Assembly (NCBI GenBank): GCA_045544835.1
Contig: JAZPZS010000149.1
Span: 1-13,463, forward strand
DNA length: 13,463 nucleotides
Direction of reading: 5' to 3'
Origin: UBA1189 sp045544835
GTDB taxonomy: Bacteria; Bacteroidota; Bacteroidia; Bacteroidales; Bacteroidaceae
In this document: positions 1 through 5,365 of the stretch, in pieces
Position numbering within the stretch: position 1 is the stretch's first letter
How the letters are laid out: the number at the start of each line of letters is the position of its first letter
Translations under genes and position numbers: made by a program
The notes under the pieces: generated by a model
The model's database searches: none
What the model was told of the DNA's origin: nothing
What the model saw: only the letters and a program-made list of their open reading frames with translations

Positions 1-998
1 CCCTGCGCATCGAGGCATACCACCTTGCATCCTGTGCGATAGCCGGGGTCGATGGCCAGCACGCGCTTCTGTCCGAGGGGTGGTGCCAGGAGCAGCTGTT
101 TGAGGTTGGCGGCAAATACGCGGATGGCCTCCTCGTCGGCCTTCTCCTTGGAACTGTTGGCAAACTCGGTCTCAATGGAGGAGCGCAGCAGGCGCTTGTA
201 TCCGTCGCGCACAGCCATCGCAATCTGCTCGGCACACTCACCTTGCGAGCGCACAAACTGGCGCTCAAGGCGCTCCACGGCCACAGTATCATCGGCCGGA
301 GCAATGCTCACACGCAGGAAACCCTCCTTCTCGCCACGGCGTATGGCCAGCATACGGTGCGACGAGCAGCGAGAGAGCGGTTCGCTCCAGTCAAAATAGT
401 CGCGGTACTTATCGCCCTCGGCCTCCTTGCCGGCTATCACCTTAGAGGTGATGCGGGCCTCACGGGCAAAGATGTTGCGCACGGTGTTCCTTGAGCGTTC
501 ACTCTCGTTGACCCACTCGGCAATGATGTCGCGGGCACCCTGCAGGGCCTCATCCACATCTTTCACCTCGCCCTTGACGAAGCGCATGGCCATGGACTCC
601 ACACCATTGGAGTTTTGTGCCATCAGCATCTTGGCCAGTGGTTCCAAGCCTTTGGTGCGGGCCACCTCGGCACGGGTGCGGCGTTTGGGTTTGTAGGGCA
701 GGTAGATGTCCTCCAACTCTGTAGCATCCATACAGCGAGCAATGCGTGAACGCAGTTCATCGGAGAGCTTACCCTGCTCCTCGATGGTGGCAAGAATGGT
801 CTCTTTGCGCTTTTCCAGCTCCACCAGTTTCTTGTGTACCGTGTCAATGGCAGCAATCTGCACCTCATCAAGGCCGCCCGTCGCCTCCTTGCGGTAGCGA
901 CTGATAAAAGGGATGGTAGCCCCCTCGGCGAGCAGCTTCAGCGTATTGGCCACTGCCTGCTCCGAGAGGTTAAGGATTTGGGAGATATAGTTGTTCAT
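1..998 (-). CDS. tex: Transcription accessory protein Tex, N-terminal part (truncated by window edge)
   Basis: The minus strand is open from 998 to the left edge and gives 332 codons, reading MNNYISQIL..., then TIPFISRYRKEATGGLDE, LEDIYLPYKPKRRT and, near the edge, LAIDPGYRTGCKVVCLDAQ. These are recognisable Tex segments: the N-terminal helical region with the YLPYKPKRRT stretch, then the start of the YqgF/RNase H-like domain (IDPGYRTGCK). The helix-hairpin-helix and C-terminal S1 domains would lie outside the window. Tex is a conserved cytoplasmic nucleic-acid-binding protein linked to transcription. The start at 998 is chosen because homologues as I recall them begin MNN(Y/F)I; an in-frame ATG at 1010 (MGST-MNN) is possible. 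No TAnnTTTG promoter lies in the 98 bp between it and the upstream lipoprotein gene, so its promoter is unidentified. Family identity is very likely. Confidence 0.95.
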   Translation of the reverse strand, partial: MNNYISQILNLSEQAVANTLKLLAEGATIPFISRYRKEATGGLDEVQIAAIDTVHKKLVELEKRKETILATIEEQGKLSDELRSRIARCMDATELEDIYLPYKPKRRTRAEVARTKGLEPLAKMLMAQNSNGVESMAMRFVKGEVKDVDEALQGARDIIAEWVNESERSRNTVRNIFAREARITSKVIAGKEAEGDKYRDYFDWSEPLSRCSSHRMLAIRRGEKEGFLRVSIAPADDTVAVERLERQFVRSQGECAEQIAMAVRDGYKRLLRSSIETEFANSSKEKADEEAIRVFAANLKQLLLAPPLGQKRVLAIDPGYRTGCKVVCLDAQ

Positions 999-1096
999 TG
1001 TTGATCCCATTTGCTTTTTATTCGAGAACTATCCAAGCTCTAAACGAAACAGCACATTTGAACCTTTAATATATAATAAGGAGTGACGGACAGACG

Positions 1097-1543
1097 CTAT
1101 TCGGTCGTCACTATATCGTAAAGAGTCTTATTCGTCGGCTCCTGCAAGTCGGCATTGACCAAACGCAATGTGGAGTCATTCACGACCATAAAATACACCG
1201 AAGCTGTATCCTTGCCACAAGGGGTCAACTTGTAGAATACCCGAGCATCTTCCCCTTCTCCGCGATGTATCATCGACCGTTTTCCCTCCGAAGTGAAGGA
1301 AAGATTCTTTCCTGCTCCCTCGGCATCAATATATACGGTAGTCAGATGGTAGCTGTCGTTCAAGGTATCTATACCCAATGTATACTCAATACCCGAACAG
1401 TCTGCAGCAGGGAGTAGCCCTTTATATACCTGAGTATGCTCGCACTGAGCAGTTTCATTATCCACAGAAACATTCTTTGCAGTCTTTGACTGGCATGACA
1501 ACAATACGGCCATAATTCCCGAATAAACAAGTAACTTCTTCAT
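1097..1543 (-). CDS. NlpE-N-like lipoprotein with incomplete CxxC motif
   Basis: A 148-residue protein with a lipoprotein signal: MKK, a hydrophobic stretch to residue 15, then lipobox LLSC with the lipidated Cys at 17. The mature part contains YKGLLPAADCSGIEYTL (40-56), followed by a pattern of short beta strands (YHLTTVYID, RVFYKLTPC, SVYFMVVNDSTLRLV). This matches the N-terminal domain of NlpE/copper-resistance lipoproteins (LPCADCxGI in family members). Here the first Cys of CxxC is Ala46, while Cys49 is kept. In E. coli NlpE is an outer-membrane lipoprotein that senses surface contact and envelope stress; that role cannot be transferred to this protein. Other cysteines are at 34 and 109. 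It has its own promoter at 1604-1634 and stands alone between Tex and a FISUMP lipoprotein gene. The family call is fairly sure; the function is not known. Confidence 0.8.
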   Translation of the reverse strand: MKKLLVYSGIMAVLLSCQSKTAKNVSVDNETAQCEHTQVYKGLLPAADCSGIEYTLGIDTLNDSYHLTTVYIDAEGAGKNLSFTSEGKRSMIHRGEGEDARVFYKLTPCGKDTASVYFMVVNDSTLRLVNADLQEPTNKTLYDIVTTE

Positions 1544-1603
1544 GACTTTTTAGTTTACATGTAATACATAAGTATACCTTGCAGTATCTCTCATACAAGG
1601 TCG

Positions 1604-1634
1604 CAAAGGTACGACAAGGCAAGCGAAGAAACAA
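1604..1634 (-). promoter_or_regulatory. Bacteroidetes-type promoter of the NlpE-like lipoprotein gene
   Basis: On the minus strand the -7 element TACCTTTG (1611-1604) fits TAnnTTTG exactly. A TTG at 1634-1632 lies 20 nt upstream and serves as the -33 element. Transcription would begin near 1597, giving a leader of about 55 nt before the ATG at 1543. Confidence 0.65.
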
Positions 1635-1749
1635 CAATAATTTTAGATTTTTGTTACACAAGATTTGCTACCTGCCGTAACAAAAAACTTATGTTCGCCC
1701 GTCGTCCGATAGGGTTTGCGGCGTATGGGAAGGAGGGGTGAGAAGCAAC

Positions 1750-1815
1750 GGAAAAGTCCATAAGGTCTGCGAAGTACGCCTTCGTCTATTCTTCGCAGAC
1801 CTTATGAACTTCTCC
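1750..1815 (-). other. Long inverted repeat / predicted RNA hairpin, 25-bp stem with 16-nt loop
   Basis: Arms 1750-1774 and 1791-1815 pair at 23 of 25 positions. The two exceptions (1753 with 1812, 1758 with 1807) are A-C and C-A on the plus strand but become U-G and G-U in minus-strand RNA. The minus transcript would therefore fold into an unbroken 25-bp stem with a 16-nt loop (1775-1790). It lies 109 nt beyond the stop of the FISUMP gene and about 115 nt before the lipoprotein promoter. There is no long T run after it on the minus strand, so it is not a typical terminator. It could be a 3'-end stabiliser, a small-RNA body or the remains of a palindromic mobile repeat. Confidence 0.75.
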
Positions 1816-1863
1816 TACAAGCAAGATACTTTTCTCGGGTCATAACCCTGATACTCTGAATAA

Positions 1864-1888
1864 ACGGCGGATAGGGTATATCCGCCGT
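1864..1888 (-). terminator. Probable intrinsic terminator of the FISUMP lipoprotein gene
   Basis: A perfect 10-bp GC-rich stem (1864-1873 with 1879-1888, arm ACGGCGGATA) closes a 5-nt loop. It begins 35 nt past the stop codon at 1924. On the minus strand it is followed by TTTATTC, a short U-rich tail. On the plus strand it is followed by GACGGG, so minus-strand termination is the better reading. Confidence 0.65.
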
Positions 1889-1923
1889 GACGGGAAAGGC
1901 ATCTAAAAACTATCGTGGTTAAA

Positions 1924-2580
1924 TTAGTCTTTTACAGGACGAACGGGCAAGCCAATCCAGCGTTCAGCCTCGTAATAGCTCATAGTTTCATTAGTAAGAA
2001 GATATGCAGCAGAACCATTACCACCTTCAACCAATGAACCAAACCAATACCAACCACTACCTACAGAATACTTAAGTTCTGAACCATAGCGGCCACCTGC
2101 AGATGGAAGAAATATAGAGTTTTTATTAGGACCAGTAATCTTTACACCAACAATCTCATTGATTGTGGCCAATTCAAAAGAACACTCAACACAAAGTTCG
2201 TGTACCTCATCCATCGTAGGCATACGCCATCCATTGCCCCATTTGACATAAGCCACATCGTATTTAGTGCCACTTATATCCGAGCCGATGTGTTCATACG
2301 AGCCTTTTTTGAAGTATAAATACGTGTCCTCACTATATATTTCCTTCTCTTCGGTTTCACCCCAAGCATAATAGTTACCGTACTCTTCTGGCTTGTTTGC
2401 ACCGACATTGTGCTCCGCCCATTTGACAGACAGACCAAGGTCTATAGCCTCCACAAAAAAGGTGTCGGTATTCTCTGTCCCTTGTTCCTCTTTATTGTCA
2501 ATACCATCCGTTTCTTTCTCACACGATACCACGAACAACATTAATGCGCCAAGCGCAAATACGGGAAACATTTTTTTCAT
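1924..2580 (-). CDS. FISUMP-family (major paralogous domain) lipoprotein
   Basis: A 218-residue protein starting MKKMFPVFALG with lipobox VVSC (17-20) and a charged stretch after the lipidated Cys (EKETD). The mature domain (about 42-218) carries the family signatures in order: EAIDLGLSVKWAEHNVGA (44-61), YGNYYAWGET (67-76), WGNGWRMPTMDEVHEL (114-129), GPNKNSIFLPSAGGR (150-164), GWYWFGSL (176-183) and the C-terminal LPVRPVK. These match the Fibrobacter succinogenes major paralogous domain proteins abundant in gut Bacteroidales as surface or periplasmic lipoproteins of unknown function. The reading frame extends upstream to an ATG at 2721, but the signal peptide fixes the start at 2580. Family members often have WS(S/A)S where this one has WFGS. 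It is monocistronic with a terminator at 1864-1888. Confidence 0.85.
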   Translation of the reverse strand: MKKMFPVFALGALMLFVVSCEKETDGIDNKEEQGTENTDTFFVEAIDLGLSVKWAEHNVGANKPEEYGNYYAWGETEEKEIYSEDTYLYFKKGSYEHIGSDISGTKYDVAYVKWGNGWRMPTMDEVHELCVECSFELATINEIVGVKITGPNKNSIFLPSAGGRYGSELKYSVGSGWYWFGSLVEGGNGSAAYLLTNETMSYYEAERWIGLPVRPVKD

Positions 2581-2853
2581 AATCTTTTGTCTTTTAGTTA
2601 TACATAAAGTTAATAAATTGTCTATCATTATAACCCCACGCATAACTATAAAGAAAGCGTGAGTTGGCTTATACTGTTTAGAGGTACTGCCATACCCACG
2701 CGACATATAAACACAGCCCACGCATAACGAGGGCGTCTTCCGTGTCTATTGTTTTTGTCGCGTTGAAAATTGGCAGTTTCCTAAACAAAACACAATAGCG
2801 AAAACGCTAAAGTTATTCCAAAATGTCGTGACGAATCTTTCGACTCATCGGTG
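2581..2853. other. Gene-free stretch upstream of the FISUMP gene
   Basis: No convincing gene is visible. On the minus strand this would be a leader of about 265 nt if transcription starts at the TAnnTTTG element at 2854-2861. It carries a 12-bp direct repeat, CCCACGCATAAC, at 2635-2646 and 2717-2728. The upstream extension of the FISUMP reading frame (2581-2721) has no signal peptide or family resemblance and is not called. I found no known riboswitch pattern. Confidence 0.4.
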
Positions 2854-2861
2854 CAAAGGTA
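2854..2861 (-). promoter_or_regulatory. Candidate -7 promoter element, minus strand (FISUMP gene)
   Basis: TACCTTTG on the minus strand fits TAnnTTTG exactly, but no TTG or TTTG lies 19-21 nt upstream. If used, it gives a 5' leader of about 265 nt for the FISUMP lipoprotein gene. It lies 64 nt from the oppositely oriented promoter at 2925-2932. Confidence 0.4.
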
Positions 2862-2900
2862 TAAAAACTTTTCAACACTCCGCACACTATCTTCAGATTA

Positions 2901-2932
2901 TTTGCTATTCTGCCATTAAAGTGGTATATTTG
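2901..2932 (+). promoter_or_regulatory. Consensus Bacteroidetes promoter of the DUF6078-like gene
   Basis: TTTG at 2901-2904, a 20-nt spacer, then TATATTTG at 2925-2932: a complete match to the -33/-7 consensus TTTG-N19-21-TAnnTTTG. The predicted start of transcription is near 2939, leaving a leader of about 28 nt before the ATG at 2967. Confidence 0.8.
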
Positions 2933-2966
2933 TACTATCAAACAACCACTTAAATCAGATTAACTT

Positions 2967-3410
2967 ATGGCACAACAGACAGCGACAAAGACAAACGGAG
3001 AAGTCCCCAATAACTATACCCTCTGCATCAAGAACGATTGCCCGAAGGCAGCTACTTGCTTGCGCCATGTGGCAGTGAAGATGATGTCCTCTGAGGTGCA
3101 GCGATGGAGCATCATAAGCCCTGCGTACCTGACACAGACAGAGGGCGAGTGCCCCGTGTACCGCTCTGCCGAGAAGGTGCAGTATGCTCGCGGCTTCGTG
3201 CGGATGATGTCGGCACTGACCGTAAAGCAGGCCCATGCGGTGAAGGAGAACATCGTTGCCACGTTCGGCATGAATATGTATTACCGTATGCGCCGAGGAG
3301 AGCGCCTCATCACTCCCGCCGAGCAGGAGGAGATATATGCACTGCTTGAGAAGCAGGGCGTATCGGAGCGTCCCGAATTTGATGCTTATGTGGAGGATTA
3401 CTTGTGGTGA
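2967..3410 (+). CDS. Small cysteine-containing protein resembling DUF6078
   Basis: A 147-residue soluble protein with no signal peptide or membrane segment. The N-terminal third holds a spaced cysteine set: C20-x4-C25-x5-C31, then GECPVYR with C62. The middle and end read YARGFVRMM, IVATFGMNMYYRMRRGERLITPAEQEEI (95-122) and FDAYVEDYLW at the C terminus. From memory this pattern (Cys-rich start, YYRxRxGER, AEQ-EI, FDAYxEDYxW end) matches a Bacteroidetes-restricted hypothetical family annotated DUF6078; no function is known. The four cysteines could bind a metal or simply be structural. The ATG at 2967 follows a perfect promoter with no Shine-Dalgarno sequence, as is normal in this phylum. The palindromic repeat at 3448-3519 follows 37 nt after the stop and could act as its 3' hairpin. 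Confidence 0.75.
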   Translation: MAQQTATKTNGEVPNNYTLCIKNDCPKAATCLRHVAVKMMSSEVQRWSIISPAYLTQTEGECPVYRSAEKVQYARGFVRMMSALTVKQAHAVKENIVATFGMNMYYRMRRGERLITPAEQEEIYALLEKQGVSERPEFDAYVEDYLW

Positions 3411-3447
3411 TTGGGAACAAAATAATCTTGAAGTCCTCACTCCTTTG

Positions 3448-3519
3448 TGTCATTCTGAACGCAGTGAAGAATCTTATCAGCCAAACCATGAGAGATTCTT
3501 CACTGCGCTCAGAATGACA
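3448..3519. repeat. Palindromic dispersed repeat, copy 1 (27-bp arms)
   Basis: Arms 3448-3474 (TGTCATTCTGAACGCAGTGA...) and 3493-3519 are inverted copies matching at 26 of 27 positions around an 18-nt centre. The single mismatch (A3459 with C3508) is a U-G pair in minus-strand RNA. The same arm, in diverged form, flanks the element at 6813-6929. The TGTCATTCTGAGCG...GAAGAATCT core resembles a palindromic intergenic repeat found in many Bacteroidetes genomes. It lies just after the DUF6078-like gene and may serve as its transcript end. Confidence 0.8.
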
Positions 3520-3593
3520 TTATATTTCCCTCTATCTGCTAATCCCTTTATCTTTCAATCAAATAGGTGCTTTTGTCAAGATTTTTTAGCCTT

Positions 3594-3687
3594 TGACAAA
3601 AAATTATCACTATGGTGACAAAAAATTATCAACGGTGCGATAAAAATTTGTCAAGCCTGTGATAAAAAATTATCATCGGTATGACAA
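3594..3687. repeat. Array of 16-bp palindromes with an exact 22-bp period (possible operator array)
   Basis: Four palindromes of form TGAYAA-N4-TTRTCA start at 3594, 3616, 3638 and 3660. They read TGACAAAAAATTATCA, the same again, CGATAAAAATTTGTCA (one base off) and TGATAAAAAATTATCA. A fifth left half (TGACAA, 3682-3687) keeps the same register but lacks its right half. Spacers are 6 bp and differ in sequence. A 22-bp step is close to two turns of DNA, so all centres face the same side. The array ends about 185 bp before the hipB ATG. It suits cooperative binding of a dimeric repressor such as a HipB-like protein; which protein binds is inference. Confidence 0.8.
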
Positions 3688-3806
3688 AGCAAAATAGAGG
3701 CATCCATTGTTGAACTTCGCAGGCTCCTCCGCATAGAATCGCCTCATTGAGCAGTTCAAATGGGTAGAAAAAACGAGAAAAATTAGGCTGTACAAGAAAT
3801 TTTTCG

Positions 3807-3843
3807 TATCTTCGCAACAGATATGATAGTAGTTGTTATCAAC
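3807..3843 (+). promoter_or_regulatory. Probable hipBA promoter -7 element and adjacent palindrome
   Basis: TATCTTCG at 3807-3814 is one base from TAnnTTTG, and transcription would start near 3820. No clear TTG lies 19-21 nt upstream, so the -33 element is weak. Just downstream, GTTGTTATCAAC (3832-3843) is a short palindrome (GTTG/CAAC arms) that contains TTATCA, the half-site seen in the 22-bp array. Confidence 0.45.
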
Positions 3844-3871
3844 GAAATCAGGGTTTAGCAAATACAATAGT

Positions 3872-4198
3872 ATGTCTTATCTCTACAATTTCGACATAGA
3901 TACGGCGGAAGAGCTTACCGCAGTGCTGGCACGCAACATGCAGCAGCGAAGGCTCGAGAAGGGGCTGTCGCGCGAGGCGCTGAGCGGGATGAGCGGCGTG
4001 CCGGCATCGACGATTGCCAAGTTTGAGCAGAAGCACACTATCGCCCTCACCTCGTATGTGGCGCTGGCCAAGGCACTGGGCTACTCGGCCGACATCAAGC
4101 AGCTCCTCTCCGAACCGCAATACAGCACCATGGAGGAGCTGGAGACCATCAACCGTAACAAGAACCGCAAACGTGGACGCCATGAAGCGAATAGATAA
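3872..4198 (+). CDS. hipB: HipB-like XRE-family antitoxin and repressor
   Basis: A 108-residue protein with one XRE/Cro-type helix-turn-helix at about 21-75: RNMQQRRLEKGLSREALS, GMSGVPASTIAKFEQ (recognition helix) and SYVALAKALGY. The C-terminal tail is charged (NRNKNRKRGRHEANR). Its position directly upstream of hipA, with a 17-nt overlap of stop and start (4182-4198), marks it as the antitoxin of a HipBA pair. In characterised systems HipB binds operators in its own promoter, neutralises HipA and represses the operon with HipA as co-repressor. The frame opens at a TTG at 3833, but the ATG at 3872 is preferred because the upstream 13 codons overlap the promoter region and show no conserved feature. 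The palindrome array upstream is a plausible binding region. Confidence 0.85.
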   Translation: MSYLYNFDIDTAEELTAVLARNMQQRRLEKGLSREALSGMSGVPASTIAKFEQKHTIALTSYVALAKALGYSADIKQLLSEPQYSTMEELETINRNKNRKRGRHEANR

Positions 4199-5297
4199 AC
4201 TCACCGTCACCTACCGTGGACGCACCGTGGGAACACTCACGATGACGCCCGACAACCGGCGCTGTGCCTTTGCCTACGACAAGGAGTGGCTGCGCACTGG
4301 GTTCAGCATCGCCCCACTGGAGCTACCGCTCAAGGGCGACCTCTTCATTGCCAAGCCAGAGCCATTCGACGGCAACTTCGGTATCTTCGAGGATAGTCTG
4401 CCCGACGGCTACGGCACCTACCTGCTCGACCGCATGCTACGCCGCCAGGGAATAGACATTGCCACACTGACGCCCGTAGAGCGACTGAGCATCGTGGGCA
4501 CATCGGGCATGGGGGCGCTGTGCTATGTGCCCGAGACAAAAGTGGGAGAGCAAGGCGAGGCACATACGCTCGACACCCTACAGCAGATGGCGCTCGACGT
4601 GCTATCCGAGAAGGAGGGCGAAGACCCTGCGGTGCTCTACTTCAACAGTGGCAACTCGGGCGGCTGTAGACCCAAATGCCTCGTCACCGACGATGAGGGG
4701 CACTGGCTTGTCAAGTTCCGCCACACCTACGACCCCAAGGACATGGGTATTGAGGAGCTGCGCTACAATGAGTGTGCACGGCGTGCAGGCATCACGGTGC
4801 CCGACTTCAAACTGATGGAGGGAAAGTACTTTGCCACGCGCCGTTTCGACCTGCGCGATGACCAGCGAGTGCATACCGCCACTGCAGCGGCCCTGCTGGG
4901 TGTAGATATACGCACCCCCAACGCTGACTATAAGACCCTGCTGCACCTCACGGGATTCCTCACGCAAGACCCTGCGCAAGTGGACGAGATGTTCCGTCGC
5001 ATGGCCTTCAACATACTGACCGACAACAAGGACGACCACGCCAAGAACTTTGCCTTCCTCTGCGAAGACAATCACTGGAACCTGGCTCCCGCCTATGACC
5101 TCACACGCTGCACTGCCGGATATAATGGTGAACATGCCACTACGGTGAATGGTAAGGGAAATCCGACCGAGGAGGATATGCTTGCCGTGGGTGAGACGAT
5201 ACGCATCCCGCGTAAGCGTGGTCAGGAGATAATTCGTTCGGTAGCCGAGGCATGCCGTGAGATATTGGCAGAGGAGTGGAAGAGTATATATAGGTAG
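4182..5297 (+). CDS. hipA: HipA-like serine/threonine kinase toxin
   Basis: A 371-residue protein (E. coli HipA is about 440) with both family parts: an N-terminal subdomain (about 1-110: LTVTYRGRTVGTLT, FSIAPLELPLKGDLF, FGIFEDSLPDGYG, GTSGMGALCYVPE) and the C-terminal kinase fold. Visible kinase elements are the Gly/Ser loop SGNSGGCRPK (156-165), the ATP-binding Lys in WLVKF (K178), RRFDL (220-224), the catalytic segment DDHAKNF (D284, N289) and the metal-binding AYDL (D305). All key residues look intact. HipA kinases phosphorylate a substrate such as glutamyl-tRNA synthetase in E. coli, halting translation and promoting persistence; the substrate here is unknown. The frame is open upstream to 4014, but MKRIDKLTV at 4182 matches the family start and overlaps hipB, implying coupled translation. 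It converges with hisS across the terminator at 5314-5341. Confidence 0.92.
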   Translation: MKRIDKLTVTYRGRTVGTLTMTPDNRRCAFAYDKEWLRTGFSIAPLELPLKGDLFIAKPEPFDGNFGIFEDSLPDGYGTYLLDRMLRRQGIDIATLTPVERLSIVGTSGMGALCYVPETKVGEQGEAHTLDTLQQMALDVLSEKEGEDPAVLYFNSGNSGGCRPKCLVTDDEGHWLVKFRHTYDPKDMGIEELRYNECARRAGITVPDFKLMEGKYFATRRFDLRDDQRVHTATAAALLGVDIRTPNADYKTLLHLTGFLTQDPAQVDEMFRRMAFNILTDNKDDHAKNFAFLCEDNHWNLAPAYDLTRCTAGYNGEHATTVNGKGNPTEEDMLAVGETIRIPRKRGQEIIRSVAEACREILAEEWKSIYR

Positions 5298-5313
5298 TTA
5301 TAATAGATAGAAA

Positions 5314-5341
5314 AAGAGTTGCCATCGTGATGGCAACTCTT
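5314..5341. terminator. Bidirectional intrinsic terminator between hipA and hisS
   Basis: A perfect 13-bp inverted repeat, AAGAGTTGCCATC / GATGGCAACTCTT, with only 2 nt between the arms (so a 4-6 nt loop in practice). On the minus strand it runs into TTTTT, a good tail for hisS, whose stop is 25 nt upstream. On the plus strand it is followed by the weaker pyrimidine-rich CTTCACTTTTCAC for hipA. Confidence 0.85.
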
Positions 5342-5364
5342 CACTTTTCACTCTTCACTCTTCC
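5338..5364. repeat. Short pyrimidine-rich direct repeat (TTCACTCT-like)
   Basis: Between the terminator and the hisS stop the plus strand reads four imperfect units of CTTCACT / TTTCACT / CTTCACT / CTTCCCT. It is low-complexity and overlaps the terminator edge; no function is evident. Confidence 0.5.
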
Positions 5365-5365
5365 C

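Larger units (their letters stand above)
3520..3871. other. Gene-free regulatory stretch upstream of hipBA
   Basis: No credible gene occurs on either strand. Its contents are an AT-rich palindrome array (3594-3687), a flanking inverted pair TTTTGTCAA/TTGACAAAA (3571-3579 and 3593-3601), and a promoter-like element followed by a short palindrome just before hipB (3807-3843). The part at 3690-3790 is more mixed in composition and shows nothing recognisable. Small minus-strand open frames here lack any family resemblance. Confidence 0.6.

Noticed and set aside
1083..1111. GTGACG/CGTCAC hairpin as terminator of the NlpE-like gene
   Set aside because: Only a 6-bp stem overlapping the stop codon with a 17-nt loop and no T tract; too weak to call.
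2581..2721. N-terminal extension of the FISUMP lipoprotein to an ATG at 2721
   Set aside because: It would bury the MKKMFPV...VVSC lipoprotein signal 47 residues inside the protein.
2635..2728. 12-bp direct repeat CCCACGCATAAC as an attachment site
   Set aside because: Only 82 bp apart, with no integrase or tRNA nearby and nothing mobile between the copies.
3594..3687. CRISPR array
   Set aside because: The repeated unit is a 16-bp AT-rich palindrome with 6-bp spacers, far below CRISPR repeat and spacer lengths, and no cas gene is present.
3629..3867. Two small minus-strand open frames in the hipBA upstream region
   Set aside because: They run through the palindrome array and promoter region with no homology signal or promoter.
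4602..5135. 177-codon minus-strand open frame
   Set aside because: Antisense to hipA, whose kinase motifs clearly identify the coding strand.
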